Below, one piece after another: positions 1 to 9,165 of a stretch of 34,133 nucleotides of DNA. The notes beneath the pieces were generated by a model that made no database searches, was not told the DNA's origin, and saw nothing but the letters and a program-made list of their open reading frames with translations. The position numbers and the translations under genes were made by a program. Numbering within the stretch: the stretch's first letter is position 1; each line of letters begins with the position of its first letter. This stretch comes from Acidobacteriota bacterium (GTDB lineage: Bacteria > Acidobacteriota > Vicinamibacteria > Fen-336), in assembly GCA_003223555.1 (NCBI GenBank), contig QHVM01000048.1:1-34133 (forward strand), in the 5' to 3' direction.

Positions 1-861
1 AGCTACAAGCAGAAGACGGGCCGGACGGTCGCCATCAACCAGTCCCACGGCGGCTCGGGCAAGCAGGCCCGAGCGGTGATCGACGGCCTCGAGGCGGACG
101 TGGTCACGCTGGCCCTCGCCTACGACATCGACGCCGTCCAGGAGAGCGGCCTGATCGCGCCCGGCTGGCAGAAGCGCCTGCCGCAGAACAGCGCGCCCTA
201 CACCTCCACGGTCGTGTTCGTCGTCCGCAAAGGAAACCCGAAGGACATCAAGGACTGGCCCGACCTGCTGAAGCCCGGCGTCGCGATCATCACCGCCAAT
301 CCCAAGACCTCCGGCGGCGCCCGCTGGAACTATCTCGCCGCGTGGGGCTACGCGCAGCGACAGCCCGGCGGCGACGAGGCGAAGGCCCGCGCGTTCGTGA
401 CCGAGCTCTACAAGCGCGTTCCGGTGCTCGACTCCGGCGCGCGCGGCTCCACGACGACCTTCGTCCAGCGCGGCATTGGCGACGTGCTCCTCGCCTGGGA
501 GAACGAGGCCATCCTGGCCGTCAACGAGCTGGGCAAGGACAAGCTGGAGATCGTGGCTCCCACCGTCAGCATACTCGCGGAGCCGCCGGTGGCGGTGGTG
601 GACAAGGTGGTGGACAAGAAGCGCACGCGGGCCGCGGCCCAGGCGTATCTGGAGTACCTGTACACGCCCGAGGGCCAAGAGATCGTGGCCAGGAACTTCT
701 ACCGGCCGCGGCTGGCCAGCGTTGCGGCCAAGTACGCGAGCCAGTTCCCCAAGGTCAAGCTCTTCACGATCGACGAGGCCTTCGGGGGCTGGACCAGGGC
801 CCAGAAGACCCACTTCGCCGACGGCGGCGTCTTCGACCAGCTGTATCAGCCGGGGAAATGA
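1..861 (+). CDS. sbp: Sulfate/thiosulfate-binding protein of ABC importer (5' truncated)
   Basis: The reading frame is open from base 1, so the signal peptide and N-terminal lobe lie outside the window and 286 residues remain. The visible part is typical of the Sbp/CysP periplasmic sulfate receptor. It has the [16 protein letters not shown] anion-site segment, then [14 protein letters not shown], and the later Y-T-P-E-G-Q helix near the C-terminus. It should capture sulfate or thiosulfate outside the membrane and hand it to the CysT/CysW channel. The TGA stop overlaps the ATG of the next gene (ATGA), so the four genes are one transcriptional and translational unit. Sulfate versus thiosulfate preference cannot be told from the sequence. 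Confidence 0.93.
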   Translation, partial: SYKQKTGRTVAINQSHGGSGKQARAVIDGLEADVVTLALAYDIDAVQESGLIAPGWQKRLPQNSAPYTSTVVFVVRKGNPKDIKDWPDLLKPGVAIITANPKTSGGARWNYLAAWGYAQRQPGGDEAKARAFVTELYKRVPVLDSGARGSTTTFVQRGIGDVLLAWENEAILAVNELGKDKLEIVAPTVSILAEPPVAVVDKVVDKKRTRAAAQAYLEYLYTPEGQEIVARNFYRPRLASVAAKYASQFPKVKLFTIDEAFGGWTRAQKTHFADGGVFDQLYQPGK

Positions 862-1694
862 CGTCCGCGACCTCTCGCCGCCGCGTGCTGCCGGGGTTCG
901 GGCTCACCCTGGGCTTCACGCTGCTGTATCTGAGCCTGATCGTGCTGGTGCCGCTGTCGACGCTGGCGCTCCGGACGGCCTCCATGGGCTGGGGGTCGTT
1001 CTGGGCGACCGTCACGTCACCGCGGGTGCTGGCGTCGTACCGTCTCACCTTCGCCGCGTCGCTGGGGGCGGCGGCGCTGAACGGCGTGTTCGGACTCGTG
1101 GTGGCCTGGGTGCTCGCGCGCCACCGCTTTCCCGGCCGGAAGATCGTGGACGCACTCGTCGACCTGCCGTTCGCCCTGCCGACCGCGGTGGCCGGCATCG
1201 CCCTGACCTCGCTCTATTCGCCGAACGGCTGGCTCGGACGGCCGCTGGAGGCGCTGGGGCTGAAGGTCGCGTTCACGCCGTTGGGCATCGTCGTCGCGCT
1301 CACGTTCATCGGCCTGCCGTTCGTCGTGCGCACGCTCCAGCCGGTGATCGAGGACCTGGACGTGGAGGTGGAGGAGGCGGCGGCCAGCCTGGGCGCCGGC
1401 CGGCGCCAGACCTTCGCGCACGTGATCCTGCCCGCCCTCTTCCCGGCCTGGCTCACCGGCTTCGCCCTGGCGTTCGCGCGGGCGCTCGGCGAGTACGGCT
1501 CCGTCGTCTTCATCGCCGGGAACATGCCGATGCGCACGGAGATCACGTCGCTGCTCATCATCACCAAGCTGGAGCAGTACGACTACGCCGGGGCCACCGC
1601 CATCGCGGTGGTGATGCTGGTCGCCTCCTTCCTGCTGCTGGGGGCCATCAACCGCCGGCAATCCTGGGCCAGCCGCCGTGGGGCCACGGCATGA
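858..1694 (+). CDS. cysT: Sulfate ABC transporter permease CysT
   Basis: This 278-residue integral membrane protein has the usual CysT/CysU length. It begins MTSATSRRR and runs into a first hydrophobic helix at about residues 12-34, with about six membrane segments overall. The cytoplasmic coupling loop (EAA motif) is seen as [15 protein letters not shown], and the conserved [14 protein letters not shown] segment near residue 210 is diagnostic for sulfate and molybdate permeases. It forms a heterodimeric channel with CysW and is driven by CysA. The start is set by the ATGA overlap with sbp. A much longer open frame upstream in the same phase is only a GC-rich shadow of sbp. Confidence 0.94.
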   Translation: MTSATSRRRVLPGFGLTLGFTLLYLSLIVLVPLSTLALRTASMGWGSFWATVTSPRVLASYRLTFAASLGAAALNGVFGLVVAWVLARHRFPGRKIVDALVDLPFALPTAVAGIALTSLYSPNGWLGRPLEALGLKVAFTPLGIVVALTFIGLPFVVRTLQPVIEDLDVEVEEAAASLGAGRRQTFAHVILPALFPAWLTGFALAFARALGEYGSVVFIAGNMPMRTEITSLLIITKLEQYDYAGATAIAVVMLVASFLLLGAINRRQSWASRRGATA

Positions 1695-2542
1695 GGCGAG
1701 CCCTCACCGAGCCGCCGCTGGTGCGGGGAGCGCTGCTGGCCGTGGCCCTCGTGTTCCTGGCCATCTTCCTGGTGATGCCGCTCGTCGCCGTCTTCGCCCA
1801 GGCCCTCGAGAAGGGGTTCGGCGCGTACCTCACCGCCTTGCGCGAGCCCGACGCGTGGGCGGCGATCCGGCTGACCCTGCTCACGGCGGCCATCACGGTG
1901 CCGCTGAACCTCGTCTTCGGCCTGGCCGCGAGCTGGGCGATCGCGAAATTCGAGTTCCCGGGCAAGGGCACGCTGCTGACGCTCATCGACCTTCCCTTCG
2001 CGGTCTCGCCCGTCATCTCCGGGATGATCTTCGTGCTCCTCTTCGGGCGACAGGGGCTCCTCGGTCCCTTCCTCGGCGCGCACGACGTGAAGGTGATCTT
2101 CGCGTTCCCGGGGATCGTCCTGGCCACGGTCTTCGTGACGTTCCCCTTCGTCGCCCGCGAGCTGATCCCGGTGATGCAGGCGCTGGGCAACGAGGAAGAG
2201 GAGGCGGCGCGAGTGCTCGGCGCCGGCGGCTGGCAGATCTTCTTCCGCGTCACGCTGCCCAACGTGAAATGGGGCGTGCTCTACGGTGTGATCCTCTGCA
2301 ACGCCCGCGCGATGGGCGAGTTCGGCGCGGTGTCGGTCGTGTCGGGCCACATCCGGGGCCTGACCAACACCATCCCCCTCCACGTCGAGATCCTGTACAA
2401 CGAGTACAACTTCCAGGCCGCCTTCGCCGTCGCCTCCCTCCTGGCCTTCCTGGCCCTGGTGACGCTGGTGGTCAAGAGCCTGATCGAATGGCGGGCGCGG
2501 AGCGTCGCGTCCCGCGAAGAGCACGTCCGGGAGGCGGCATGA
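1691..2542 (+). CDS. cysW: Sulfate ABC transporter permease CysW
   Basis: This 283-residue permease is the second half of the sulfate channel. Its first helix is [20 protein letters not shown] (about residues 15-34). The EAA coupling loop reads [18 protein letters not shown], and the family signature [20 protein letters not shown] identifies CysW rather than a second CysT. It starts by an ATGA overlap with cysT and ends by another with cysA, so the subunits are probably made in fixed ratio by translational coupling. Length and motifs match the family, with no sign of damage. Confidence 0.94.
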   Translation: MRRALTEPPLVRGALLAVALVFLAIFLVMPLVAVFAQALEKGFGAYLTALREPDAWAAIRLTLLTAAITVPLNLVFGLAASWAIAKFEFPGKGTLLTLIDLPFAVSPVISGMIFVLLFGRQGLLGPFLGAHDVKVIFAFPGIVLATVFVTFPFVARELIPVMQALGNEEEEAARVLGAGGWQIFFRVTLPNVKWGVLYGVILCNARAMGEFGAVSVVSGHIRGLTNTIPLHVEILYNEYNFQAAFAVASLLAFLALVTLVVKSLIEWRARSVASREEHVREAA

Positions 2543-3600
2543 ACATCGAAGTCAGGGGCGTGACCAAGAAGTTCGGCCGCTTCACCGCCGTCGACGACGT
2601 CAGCCTGACCGTCCCCGCCGGAGAGCTGGTGGCGCTGCTGGGGCCGTCGGGCTCCGGCAAGACCAGCCTGCTGCGGATCATCGCGGGCCTCGAAGCGCCC
2701 GACGCCGGCGCCGTCCTCTTCGAAGGGGAGGACCAGGCCCGGCGCGACGTCCGCCACCGCAGGGTGGGGTTCGTCTTCCAGCACTACGCGCTCTTCCGGC
2801 ACATGACCGTCTTCGAAAACGTCGCCTTCGGCCTCCGGGTGCGGCCCCGCGGCTCCCGCCCCCCGGGGGTCGAGATCCGGGCCAAGGTCATGGACCTGCT
2901 GAAGCTCGTCCAGCTCGATTGGCTCGCCGACCGCCGGCCGTCGGAGCTGTCGGGCGGCCAGCGGCAGCGGGTCGCCCTCGCGCGGGCCCTGGCCGTGGAG
3001 CCGAAGGTCCTGCTCCTCGACGAGCCCTTCGGCTCGCTGGACGCCCGGATCCGCCAGGAGCTGCGCCGCTGGCTGCGCCGGCTCCACGACGACATCCGCC
3101 TCACCAGCGTCTTCGTCACCCACGACCAGGAGGAGGCCCTCGACGTCGCCGACCGGGTGGTGGTGATGAACCACGGCCGCATCGAGCAGGTGGGCGCGCC
3201 GGACGAGGTCTTCGAGCACCCGGCCACCCCGTTCGTCATGACGTTCCTCGGCCAGTCGGCGACGTTCGCCGGCCGGGTCCAGGGCGGCAAGGCCTTCCTC
3301 GGTCCGCTGGCGGTGGACTTCCCCGGCCACCCGCACGAGGAGGCCCGCCCCGCCGCGGGCTATACGCGGCCCCACGAGATGGAGGTGGGCCGCGCCGAGA
3401 ACGGGGGGGGCGGCCTGTGGGCGACCCTTCGGCACCTGAGTCCGGCCGGGGCGGTGGTGAAGCTGGAGCTGGCCGACGCCGAAGGCCGCAGCTTCCAGGC
3501 CGAGGTGAACCGCGAGCAGCACGAGACGCTCCGGGCCCGGGTGGGCGAGCGCCTCTACGTCAGGCCGCGCAAGCTGCGGATATTCGTCGAGCCGCGGTGA
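2539..3600 (+). CDS. cysA: Sulfate ABC transporter ATP-binding protein CysA
   Basis: This 353-residue ATPase powers the importer. The Walker A motif GPSGSGKT is at residues 35-42, followed by the Q-loop FVFQHYALF, the signature LSGGQRQR, Walker [13 protein letters not shown] and the switch histidine in FVTHDQEEA. From about residue 240 a TOBE-like regulatory domain follows ([15 protein letters not shown] onward). Substrate assignment rests mainly on the sbp-cysT-cysW context, because the ATPase alone resembles other anion importers. No cys regulator or assimilation enzyme is adjacent. The gene ends 27 bp from the convergent hydrolase, and no clear terminator is seen there. Confidence 0.93.
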   Translation: MNIEVRGVTKKFGRFTAVDDVSLTVPAGELVALLGPSGSGKTSLLRIIAGLEAPDAGAVLFEGEDQARRDVRHRRVGFVFQHYALFRHMTVFENVAFGLRVRPRGSRPPGVEIRAKVMDLLKLVQLDWLADRRPSELSGGQRQRVALARALAVEPKVLLLDEPFGSLDARIRQELRRWLRRLHDDIRLTSVFVTHDQEEALDVADRVVVMNHGRIEQVGAPDEVFEHPATPFVMTFLGQSATFAGRVQGGKAFLGPLAVDFPGHPHEEARPAAGYTRPHEMEVGRAENGGGGLWATLRHLSPAGAVVKLELADAEGRSFQAEVNREQHETLRARVGERLYVRPRKLRIFVEPR

Positions 3601-3627
3601 ACCGCCGCGACTGCCGGGGGGGCGGGC

Positions 3628-4308
3628 TCACGAGGCTGCGCCGAGATGGCGTACGAACCACGCGGCGGCCAGGTTGGCCACCGCCTCCAGCGTCCCCGGC
3701 TCCTCGAACAGATGCGAAGCCCCGGGCACGATCTGGAGATCCTTCACGCACCGCAGCCTTTCGAGGGACTGGCGGTTCACGGTGATGACCGAGGTGTCGC
3801 GGCTGCCTACGATGAGCAGCGTGGGGGCCTCGACCCGGGGGAGAGCCTCTCCCGCCAGGTCCGGCCGGCCGCCGCGCGACACCACGGCCTTCACCACCTG
3901 CGGACGCTCCGCGGCGGCCACCAGGGCGGCGCCCCCTCCGCTGCTGGCCCCGAAGTAGCCCAACGGCAGGTCGTGGATGCGCGGATCCTCGCCCAGCCAG
4001 TCGGTGGCCGCGAGCAGGCGCCGGGCGAGCAGGTCCATGTCGAACCGCAGGCGGGCGGTCCGGGCGTCCTCCTCGTCCTCGCTCGGCGTCAGCAGATCCA
4101 TGAGGAGCGTGGCCAGGCCGGCCTCTTGCAGCCGGCGGGCCACGAACTGGTTGCGGCGGCTGTGGCGGCTGCTCCCGCTCCCATGGGCGAACAGGACAAC
4201 GCCGTGAGCCGTCTCCGGCACCTCCAGGTCGCCTTGCAAAGAGACACTGCCCGCGGGGATCACGATCTCCCGCCCTCCGACTCGCGTTTCCGCCTCGGTC
4301 TCGTGCAT
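3628..4308 (-). CDS. Alpha/beta hydrolase (dienelactone hydrolase-like)
   Basis: This 226-residue cytoplasmic hydrolase has a clear catalytic triad. The nucleophile elbow is G-A-S-S-G at 120-124 (Ser122), the acid is Asp171 in VGSRDTS and the base is His199 in GASHLFEEPG. An oxyanion-type HGSGSSRHS lies at 42-50. It resembles the phosphoribosyltransferase-associated or dienelactone-hydrolase-like group, for which substrates are mostly unknown. The ATG at 4308 is preferred over an upstream in-frame ATG because an AGGAGG ribosome site sits 5 bases before it and the longer N-terminus has no family resemblance. It is divergent from the aminotransferase gene, with 94 bp for both promoters. Confidence 0.85.
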   Translation of the reverse strand: MHETEAETRVGGREIVIPAGSVSLQGDLEVPETAHGVVLFAHGSGSSRHSRRNQFVARRLQEAGLATLLMDLLTPSEDEEDARTARLRFDMDLLARRLLAATDWLGEDPRIHDLPLGYFGASSGGGAALVAAAERPQVVKAVVSRGGRPDLAGEALPRVEAPTLLIVGSRDTSVITVNRQSLERLRCVKDLQIVPGASHLFEEPGTLEAVANLAAAWFVRHLGAAS

Positions 4309-4402
4309 CGCTGCCTCCTGGGCCGCTCTACTGGATGCAAGAGGAATGCCGGTCCAGGCACGGCCCGGATTAGAATGACCGCGAGCATCAGGGTGGCATG
4401 AG

Positions 4403-5527
4403 ATGAAGCTCGAGCCCTTCGAGATGGAGCGGATGCAGTCGACGTGGGAGAACCGCGTCGCCCACAACCTGTCCGAGAGCGGCGTGCACCCGATGACGGT
4501 GGAGGAGCTGCTGGGGCCGGAGGAGCGCGCGGAGCTGATGCGCGAGCGGCTGGTCTACGTCCAGTCCAACGGCACCGAGGAGCTGCGGGCCGCGGTCGCC
4601 CACCTGCATCCGGGGGCGCGGGCGGAGAACGTGACCGTGGCCAACGGCACCGCGGAGGCCAACTTCATCGCCGCCTGGCGGCTGGTGGAGCCGGGAGACG
4701 AGGTGGTGCTCGTCCTCCCGAACTACATGCAGCTCTGGGGCCTCGTCCGTGCCTTGGGCGCCACCGTGGTGCCCGTGCGCCTGCGCGAGGAGACGGGCTG
4801 GGGACTCGACGCCGGCGAGCTGGGGAGGGCGGTGGGGTCCCGCACCCGGTTGATCGCGGTCTGCAACCCCAACAACCCGACCGGCGCCATCCTCTCCGAC
4901 GCAGAGCGGAAGGAGATCGTGGCCGCCGCCGGCCGGCACGGCGCCTGGATCCTGGCCGACGAGGTCTACCGCGGGGCGGAGCGCGACGGCCAGGAGACGG
5001 CGAGCCTCTGGGGCGCCTACGACCGGCTGCTCGTCACCGGCGGCCTCAGCAAGGCCTACGGCCTGCCGGGGCTGCGCGTCGGCTGGGTGGTCGGGCCGGC
5101 GGGGATGGCGGGGGAGCTGTGGGCGCGCAAGGACTACATCACGATCAGCCCCGGCGCGCTGTCCGACCGGCTGGCCCGCGCCGCGCTGCGTCCCGACCTC
5201 CGCGCGCGGATCCTCTCCCGCACGCGGCGGATCCTGGCCGAGAACTACCCCGTGCTCGAGCGGTGGGTGCAGCGCCGCGGCGACTCCTTCCGGCTGGTGC
5301 CCCCGCGGGCGGGCGCGATCGCCTACCTGGGCTACGCATGGCCGGTCAACTCGACGGAGCTGGTGACGCGCCTGCGCGAGGAGCAGAGCGTGCTCATCGT
5401 GCCCGGCGACCACTTCGGGATGGACGGATTCCTGCGGATCGGCTTCGGCAACGAGCCGGGCGAGCTGCGGGCCGGTCTCGAGCGCATCGACGCCGTGCTC
5501 GACCGCCTTCCCGCTCCCGCCGCATGA
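4403..5527 (+). CDS. PLP-dependent aminotransferase, class I/II
   Basis: This 374-residue fold-type I aminotransferase has the full active site. The Schiff-base lysine is Lys217 in GGLSKAYGLPGLRVGW. NPNNPTG at 155-161 binds the cofactor pyridine ring and phosphate region, ADEVYRG (Asp186, Tyr189) holds the cofactor, and the substrate carboxylate arginine is in FLRIGFGNE. It looks like the general aspartate-aminotransferase superfamily, and the amino acid substrate cannot be assigned. Its TGA overlaps the start of the lipoprotein gene (ATGA), which in turn overlaps a homoserine dehydrogenase, so an amino-acid role in the aspartate/homoserine area is an inference from context only. Confidence 0.9.
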   Translation: MKLEPFEMERMQSTWENRVAHNLSESGVHPMTVEELLGPEERAELMRERLVYVQSNGTEELRAAVAHLHPGARAENVTVANGTAEANFIAAWRLVEPGDEVVLVLPNYMQLWGLVRALGATVVPVRLREETGWGLDAGELGRAVGSRTRLIAVCNPNNPTGAILSDAERKEIVAAAGRHGAWILADEVYRGAERDGQETASLWGAYDRLLVTGGLSKAYGLPGLRVGWVVGPAGMAGELWARKDYITISPGALSDRLARAALRPDLRARILSRTRRILAENYPVLERWVQRRGDSFRLVPPRAGAIAYLGYAWPVNSTELVTRLREEQSVLIVPGDHFGMDGFLRIGFGNEPGELRAGLERIDAVLDRLPAPAA

Positions 5528-6480
5528 TCCGCGGTTCCGGCCGCCGCCCCTGGCTGGTGGCGCTGGGCGCGATGGCCTTGGGCGCCGGTGGCTGCCGGTC
5601 GATCAACCCGGAGAAGACCGTGGTGCTGCCGAGCCCGGCCCCGATGGCCGAGTTCTGGGCCGAGCCGGCGGACCTCGCCTCCCGCAACCTCCTCCACGGC
5701 GAAGGGGGGGCGGCGCTCGCCCCGGCGCCCGGCGCCCCGTTCATGTTCGTCAAGAAGAAGGAGCACGGCTTCAGCCCCGGCTACACGGTGAAGGACGCCC
5801 GGGGGACGCGCTGGCACGCCAAGATGGGGATCGAAGCGCGGCCGGAGGTCACGGTCTCGCGGCTGCTGTGGGCGATCGGCTTCCGGCAGCCGCCCCTCTA
5901 CCTCCTGGAGTCGTGGACGCTCGGCGGCGGGCCCGAGCCCGGCCCGAAAGGGCCGGCGCGATTCCGGCCCGAGCTGCCGGGGTGGAAGGACCGGGGCTCG
6001 TGGCTGTGGCGCAGGAACCCGTTCGTGGGCACGCGGCCGTTGCGCGGCCTCATCGTGTTCATGCGCCTCGTCAACAACTGGGACATCCTCGACCGCAACA
6101 ACGAGGTGTACGACCTCGACCCGCCCCGGCACGGGGTGCGTCGCTTCTACGTGGTGAAGGACCTCGGCTCCTCGCTCGGCCGCACCAGCGCCTTCGTGCA
6201 CCAGGGCACCAAGAGCGACGTGGAGGACTTCGAGAAGCAGGCCTTCATCGACCAGGTCGAGGGGGGGATCGTCCATTTCGACGACAAGGGGCGCCGCCAC
6301 CGCGACCTCTACCGGAACATCGGCGTGGACGACGTGCGCTGGACCTGCGACCGGCTGGCGCGGCTGACCCCGGAGCAGTGGCAGGACGCCTTCCGCGCCG
6401 CCGGCTACGACGCGCCGACCGCGGGACGCTTCATCCGCCGGCTCCAGGACAAGGTCGAGCAGGGCCGCCGCCTCCCGTGA
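5524..6480 (+). CDS. Putative lipoprotein with atypical kinase-like (HipA/FAM20-like) motifs
   Basis: This 318-residue protein has no sure family. The N-terminus (two Arg, a hydrophobic stretch, then Gly-Gly-Cys24) resembles a lipoprotein signal, though the lipobox is not canonical. The body has an ordered series recalling atypical protein kinases of the HipA/FAM20 type. These are a lysine in GYTVKDARGTRWHAKMG (about residues 80-100), an acidic residue in the next helix (EARPEVTVSRLLW), a catalytic-loop-like NNWDILDRNN (about 185) and a metal-site-like VVKDLGSSLGR (about 215). The fold call is inference from motif order. It is coupled at both ends by 4-base overlaps to an aminotransferase and a homoserine dehydrogenase. 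Real gene: high confidence. Function: low. Confidence 0.8.
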   Translation: MIRGSGRRPWLVALGAMALGAGGCRSINPEKTVVLPSPAPMAEFWAEPADLASRNLLHGEGGAALAPAPGAPFMFVKKKEHGFSPGYTVKDARGTRWHAKMGIEARPEVTVSRLLWAIGFRQPPLYLLESWTLGGGPEPGPKGPARFRPELPGWKDRGSWLWRRNPFVGTRPLRGLIVFMRLVNNWDILDRNNEVYDLDPPRHGVRRFYVVKDLGSSLGRTSAFVHQGTKSDVEDFEKQAFIDQVEGGIVHFDDKGRRHRDLYRNIGVDDVRWTCDRLARLTPEQWQDAFRAAGYDAPTAGRFIRRLQDKVEQGRRLP

Positions 6481-7562
6481 GCGGCCGTCCCGGCACGACG
6501 ACCGGCGCCGCGCGCCGCCCGCTCCGCATCGCGCTCGTCGGCTTCGGCCACGTCGGGCGGCGGCTGGCCGCGCGCCTGTCGCGCTCGGGGCCCTACGCCC
6601 GCGCCCTGCGTGCGGCGGGCGTGACGCCGAGGGTCACCGGCATCGCCACCGCTCGCCACGGCCTGGCCGTGGACGAGCGCGGCCTGTCCCTGGCGCGCTG
6701 CCTGTCGGCGGTGCGGGCTGGGCGCTCGCTCGCCGCCTTCCACCGCGGGCCGCCGCTCGCGTCGGCGGCGGCGTTCGTGCGCCGCGTGCCGGCCGATGTG
6801 CTCGTGGAGCTGACCCCGCTCGACCCCCGGCGGGGCGAGCCGGCGATCGCTCACGTGCGCGCGGCCCTGCGCCGGGGACTGCACGTGGTGACGGCCAACA
6901 AGGGGCCGGTCGCCTTCGCCTACCGGAGCCTCCGTGGCCTCGCCGGCCGCCGGCGGCGGCTGTTCCTCCACGAAGCGGCGGTGATGGACGGCGCGCCCGT
7001 CTTCAACCTCGTCGAGCGCTGCCTGCCCGGCGCCCGCGTGCTCGGGTTTCGCGGCACCCTGAACAGCACCACCAGCCTCGTGCTCACCCGGATCGAGCAG
7101 GGGATGGCGGCGGCGGCGGCGGTGCGGGAGGCCCAGGCCCTCGGCATCGCGGAGGCGGACCCCGCGAACGACCTCGACGGGTGGGACGCGGCCGTGAAGG
7201 GCGCCGCGCTGGCGAGCGCCCTCATGGATGCGCCGGTCCGGCCGGCGCGCGTGCGGCGGCGGGGCATCCAATCGCTGCCGGCGGCGGCGGTGCGACGGGC
7301 GGCCCGACAGGGCCGGCCGTTCCGGCTCGTGACCCGCGCCTGGCGCGCCGCGGGCGGGGTGCGGGTCCGCGTGGGGCCGGAGCGGCTCGCGGTGGAAGAC
7401 CCCCTGTACGGCGCGGGCAGCGACTCTGCGCTCGTGCTGCAGACGGACCTGATGGGCGAGATCGCCGTCCTGGAGCGGGGAGGCACGGTCGAGCAGACCG
7501 CCTACGGTCTGCTGTCCGATCTGGTGGCGGTGGCCCGGGCCCACGCCGCCCGGCGGCCGTAG
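6477..7562 (+). CDS. hom: Homoserine dehydrogenase (short form, no ACT domain)
   Basis: This 361-residue enzyme should interconvert aspartate-semialdehyde and homoserine. The NAD(P) site GFGHVG is at 22-27. VELTPLDPRRGEPA, VVTANKGPVAF and the family signature GIAEADPANDLDGWDAAVK (near residue 225) are all present. The C-terminal ACT regulatory domain of long Hom proteins is absent, so feedback control by threonine is unlikely. The GTG start at 6477 overlaps the previous stop (GTGA). The N-terminal extension before RIALVGFGHVG is short and Arg/Thr-rich. It is not beside thrB, thrC or asd. Its pairing with an aminotransferase and a lipoprotein is unusual, so a specialised paralogue is possible. 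Confidence 0.88.
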   Translation: MSGRPGTTTGAARRPLRIALVGFGHVGRRLAARLSRSGPYARALRAAGVTPRVTGIATARHGLAVDERGLSLARCLSAVRAGRSLAAFHRGPPLASAAAFVRRVPADVLVELTPLDPRRGEPAIAHVRAALRRGLHVVTANKGPVAFAYRSLRGLAGRRRRLFLHEAAVMDGAPVFNLVERCLPGARVLGFRGTLNSTTSLVLTRIEQGMAAAAAVREAQALGIAEADPANDLDGWDAAVKGAALASALMDAPVRPARVRRRGIQSLPAAAVRRAARQGRPFRLVTRAWRAAGGVRVRVGPERLAVEDPLYGAGSDSALVLQTDLMGEIAVLERGGTVEQTAYGLLSDLVAVARAHAARRP

Positions 7563-7563
7563 A

Positions 7564-8523
7564 ATGTCGGCCACGATGTCGACGCCTCCGGCGCCGGGCC
7601 GCGGTCCTTCGGCGTTCGACGCCGCCCAGCAGGCCATCGATCACACCCGCCGCCACCTCTTCCCCTTCCGCTTCGAGCGCTGGCTGGTCCTCGGCTGTGT
7701 GGCCTTCCTCGACCAGTGCGGGCGTCAGCAGGCCATGGGAGGCCGGTTCAGCGCGCCGTGGCCGGGCACCTGGGGCGGCGGTGGAGGCGGCGGTCGTCCG
7801 GCCGGGACCGGGGAGGATGTGACCAAGGCCGTCGAGTGGCTCGGCACCCACGCGCTCGTGGTGGCCATGGTGGCCGCCGCCGTGCTCGCGGTGATGGTCG
7901 TCTTCGTCGCGGTCGTCCTGTGGCTGAACAGCCGCGGCGTCTTCATGTACGCGGACGACGTGGCCAGCGGGCGCGCCGATTTCGAGCGGCCGTGGCGGGA
8001 GCACGCCGCCCGGGCCGGGTCGTACTTCGCGTGGAGCTTCGGCCTGACGGTGGCCACGCTCGCCGCGGTGCTCGTGCTCGTCGCCGCCGCGCTGATGGCC
8101 TTGGTCGCGCTCGTGAGCGGGCCGCCCGGCTCGGGACTCACCGCGGGCCTCGGCCTGGCCGCGGTCGTGGTCCTGTTCCTGGCCGTGCTGGTCGTGGCCG
8201 GTCTGGCCAGCCTGGGCCTGCGTGACTTCGTGGCTCCCTTGCAGATCCACGCCGGGGTCGGCTGCGGAGCCGCCATCCGCCTGCTGCGCGACCTCGTCGT
8301 CGCCCATCCCGGCGTGTTCGTCGTCTACGTCCTCCTCAAGATCGTGTTCGGAATCGCGTCGGGGATCCTGGTCCTCGTCGCCGCCTGCCTGACCTGCTGC
8401 TGCGTCCTCCTGCCGATCGTGACCCAGACCGCTCTGCAGCCGCTCTTCTTCTTCGAGCGCGCCTGGTCGCTGTTCCTGTTGCGCCAGCTCGGTCACGATC
8501 TCATCGGGCCCGCGGCGAAGTAG
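7564..8523 (+). CDS. Uncharacterised multi-pass membrane protein
   Basis: This 319-residue protein begins with a cytosolic region containing a helix with HTRRHLFPFRFERWLVLG, then a glycine-rich linker (GGGGGGG near residue 75). About five hydrophobic segments follow, at roughly 95-120, 155-182, 195-218, 248-275 and 278-292. A TCCC cysteine cluster lies in the last part. The layout recalls a poorly described family of bacterial and archaeal membrane proteins (DUF7544-like, tentative). No enzymatic motif is visible. It starts one base after the homoserine dehydrogenase stop, and a second ATG four codons later is equally possible because neither has a good ribosome site. It may be the last gene of the operon that starts at 4403. 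Confidence 0.75.
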   Translation: MSATMSTPPAPGRGPSAFDAAQQAIDHTRRHLFPFRFERWLVLGCVAFLDQCGRQQAMGGRFSAPWPGTWGGGGGGGRPAGTGEDVTKAVEWLGTHALVVAMVAAAVLAVMVVFVAVVLWLNSRGVFMYADDVASGRADFERPWREHAARAGSYFAWSFGLTVATLAAVLVLVAAALMALVALVSGPPGSGLTAGLGLAAVVVLFLAVLVVAGLASLGLRDFVAPLQIHAGVGCGAAIRLLRDLVVAHPGVFVVYVLLKIVFGIASGILVLVAACLTCCCVLLPIVTQTALQPLFFFERAWSLFLLRQLGHDLIGPAAK

Positions 8524-8748
8524 CCAGGCGGCCCGGAGCGCGGCGAAAACTGCCCCCGGATGATCACCGTCCGGGACTGACAATGTATACAAATAAAACG
8601 TCACCGGATTCACTTCACTCGCTGCGAAGAAACCTCTAGAAATAGATTGACGACGACCACGGGTCAACCCAGAATCACCCGTCCCTTCGCCCGACGTGGA
8701 GGCATCGGTGGCTTTCCGGACGCGGAGCAGCCGGTCCCGCGGTTCGAG
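8524..8748 (+). promoter_or_regulatory. AT-rich intergenic stretch before receiver gene
   Basis: This 225-bp gap contains a short stem-loop (CCCGGA at 8555-8560 pairing with TCCGGG at 8570-8575) with no T-run. After it comes an AT-rich island at 8581-8650, rare in this window, that includes the 8-bp palindrome TGTATACA (8584-8591). The island is the likely promoter area of the receiver gene. No clear -35/-10 pair could be fixed. Confidence 0.35.
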
Positions 8749-9129
8749 ATGACGCGTGTCCTCCTGGCCGAGGACGAAGCGCTGCTGCGCGAGATCCTCT
8801 GCGAGGGGCTCGTCGACGAGGGATTCGAGGTCGAGGCCGCGGTGGACGGCCGGGAGGCGCTCCGGCTCTATCGGGCCCAGGGGCCGTTCGACGTCCTGCT
8901 CCTCGACGAGGAGATGCCCGGCCTGACCGGCCGGCAGCTCCTGCGCCGGCTGCGCGGCGACGGCGACCCGGTGCCGGCCGTGATATTCAGCGGCAACCTC
9001 GTCCTGGACGACGGCGAGCAGGCCGAGCTCGGCGTCGGCCCGGTGCTGCGCAAGCCGGTCGCGATGCGCGACATCTGCGCCGCGCTGCGCGCGGCGATCG
9101 CCGCGGGGCCGGGCTCCGGCGCTCCCTGA
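8749..9129 (+). CDS. Stand-alone response regulator receiver (CheY-like)
   Basis: This 126-residue single receiver domain has no output domain. The acidic pair is in LLAEDEALL, the phosphoacceptor Asp in VLLLDEEMPG, a Ser in VIFSGNL takes the Thr/Ser position, and the conserved Lys is in VLRKPV. Phosphorylation by an unlinked histidine kinase is expected, since none is nearby. The ATG at 8749 fits the usual domain edge. A TTG at 8647 would add a 34-residue basic leader unlike the family and is rejected. The tail is Ala/Gly-rich. Confidence 0.85.
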   Translation: MTRVLLAEDEALLREILCEGLVDEGFEVEAAVDGREALRLYRAQGPFDVLLLDEEMPGLTGRQLLRRLRGDGDPVPAVIFSGNLVLDDGEQAELGVGPVLRKPVAMRDICAALRAAIAAGPGSGAP

Positions 9130-9165
9130 CGGCTCCCCTCTCCTGGTGTAGTCTTAGCGTTCGGT

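Noticed and set aside
3601-3627. Terminator between cysA and the convergent hydrolase gene
   Set aside because: The 27-bp gap is G-rich but has no stem of useful length.
8606-8625. Third copy of the dispersed repeat, from CGGATTCACTTC shared with 9200-9211
   Set aside because: Only a 12-base match with no flanking similarity, too short to call.
8647-8748. TTG start for the receiver protein
   Set aside because: The added 34 residues are not receiver sequence. The ATG at 8749 lies at the normal domain edge.
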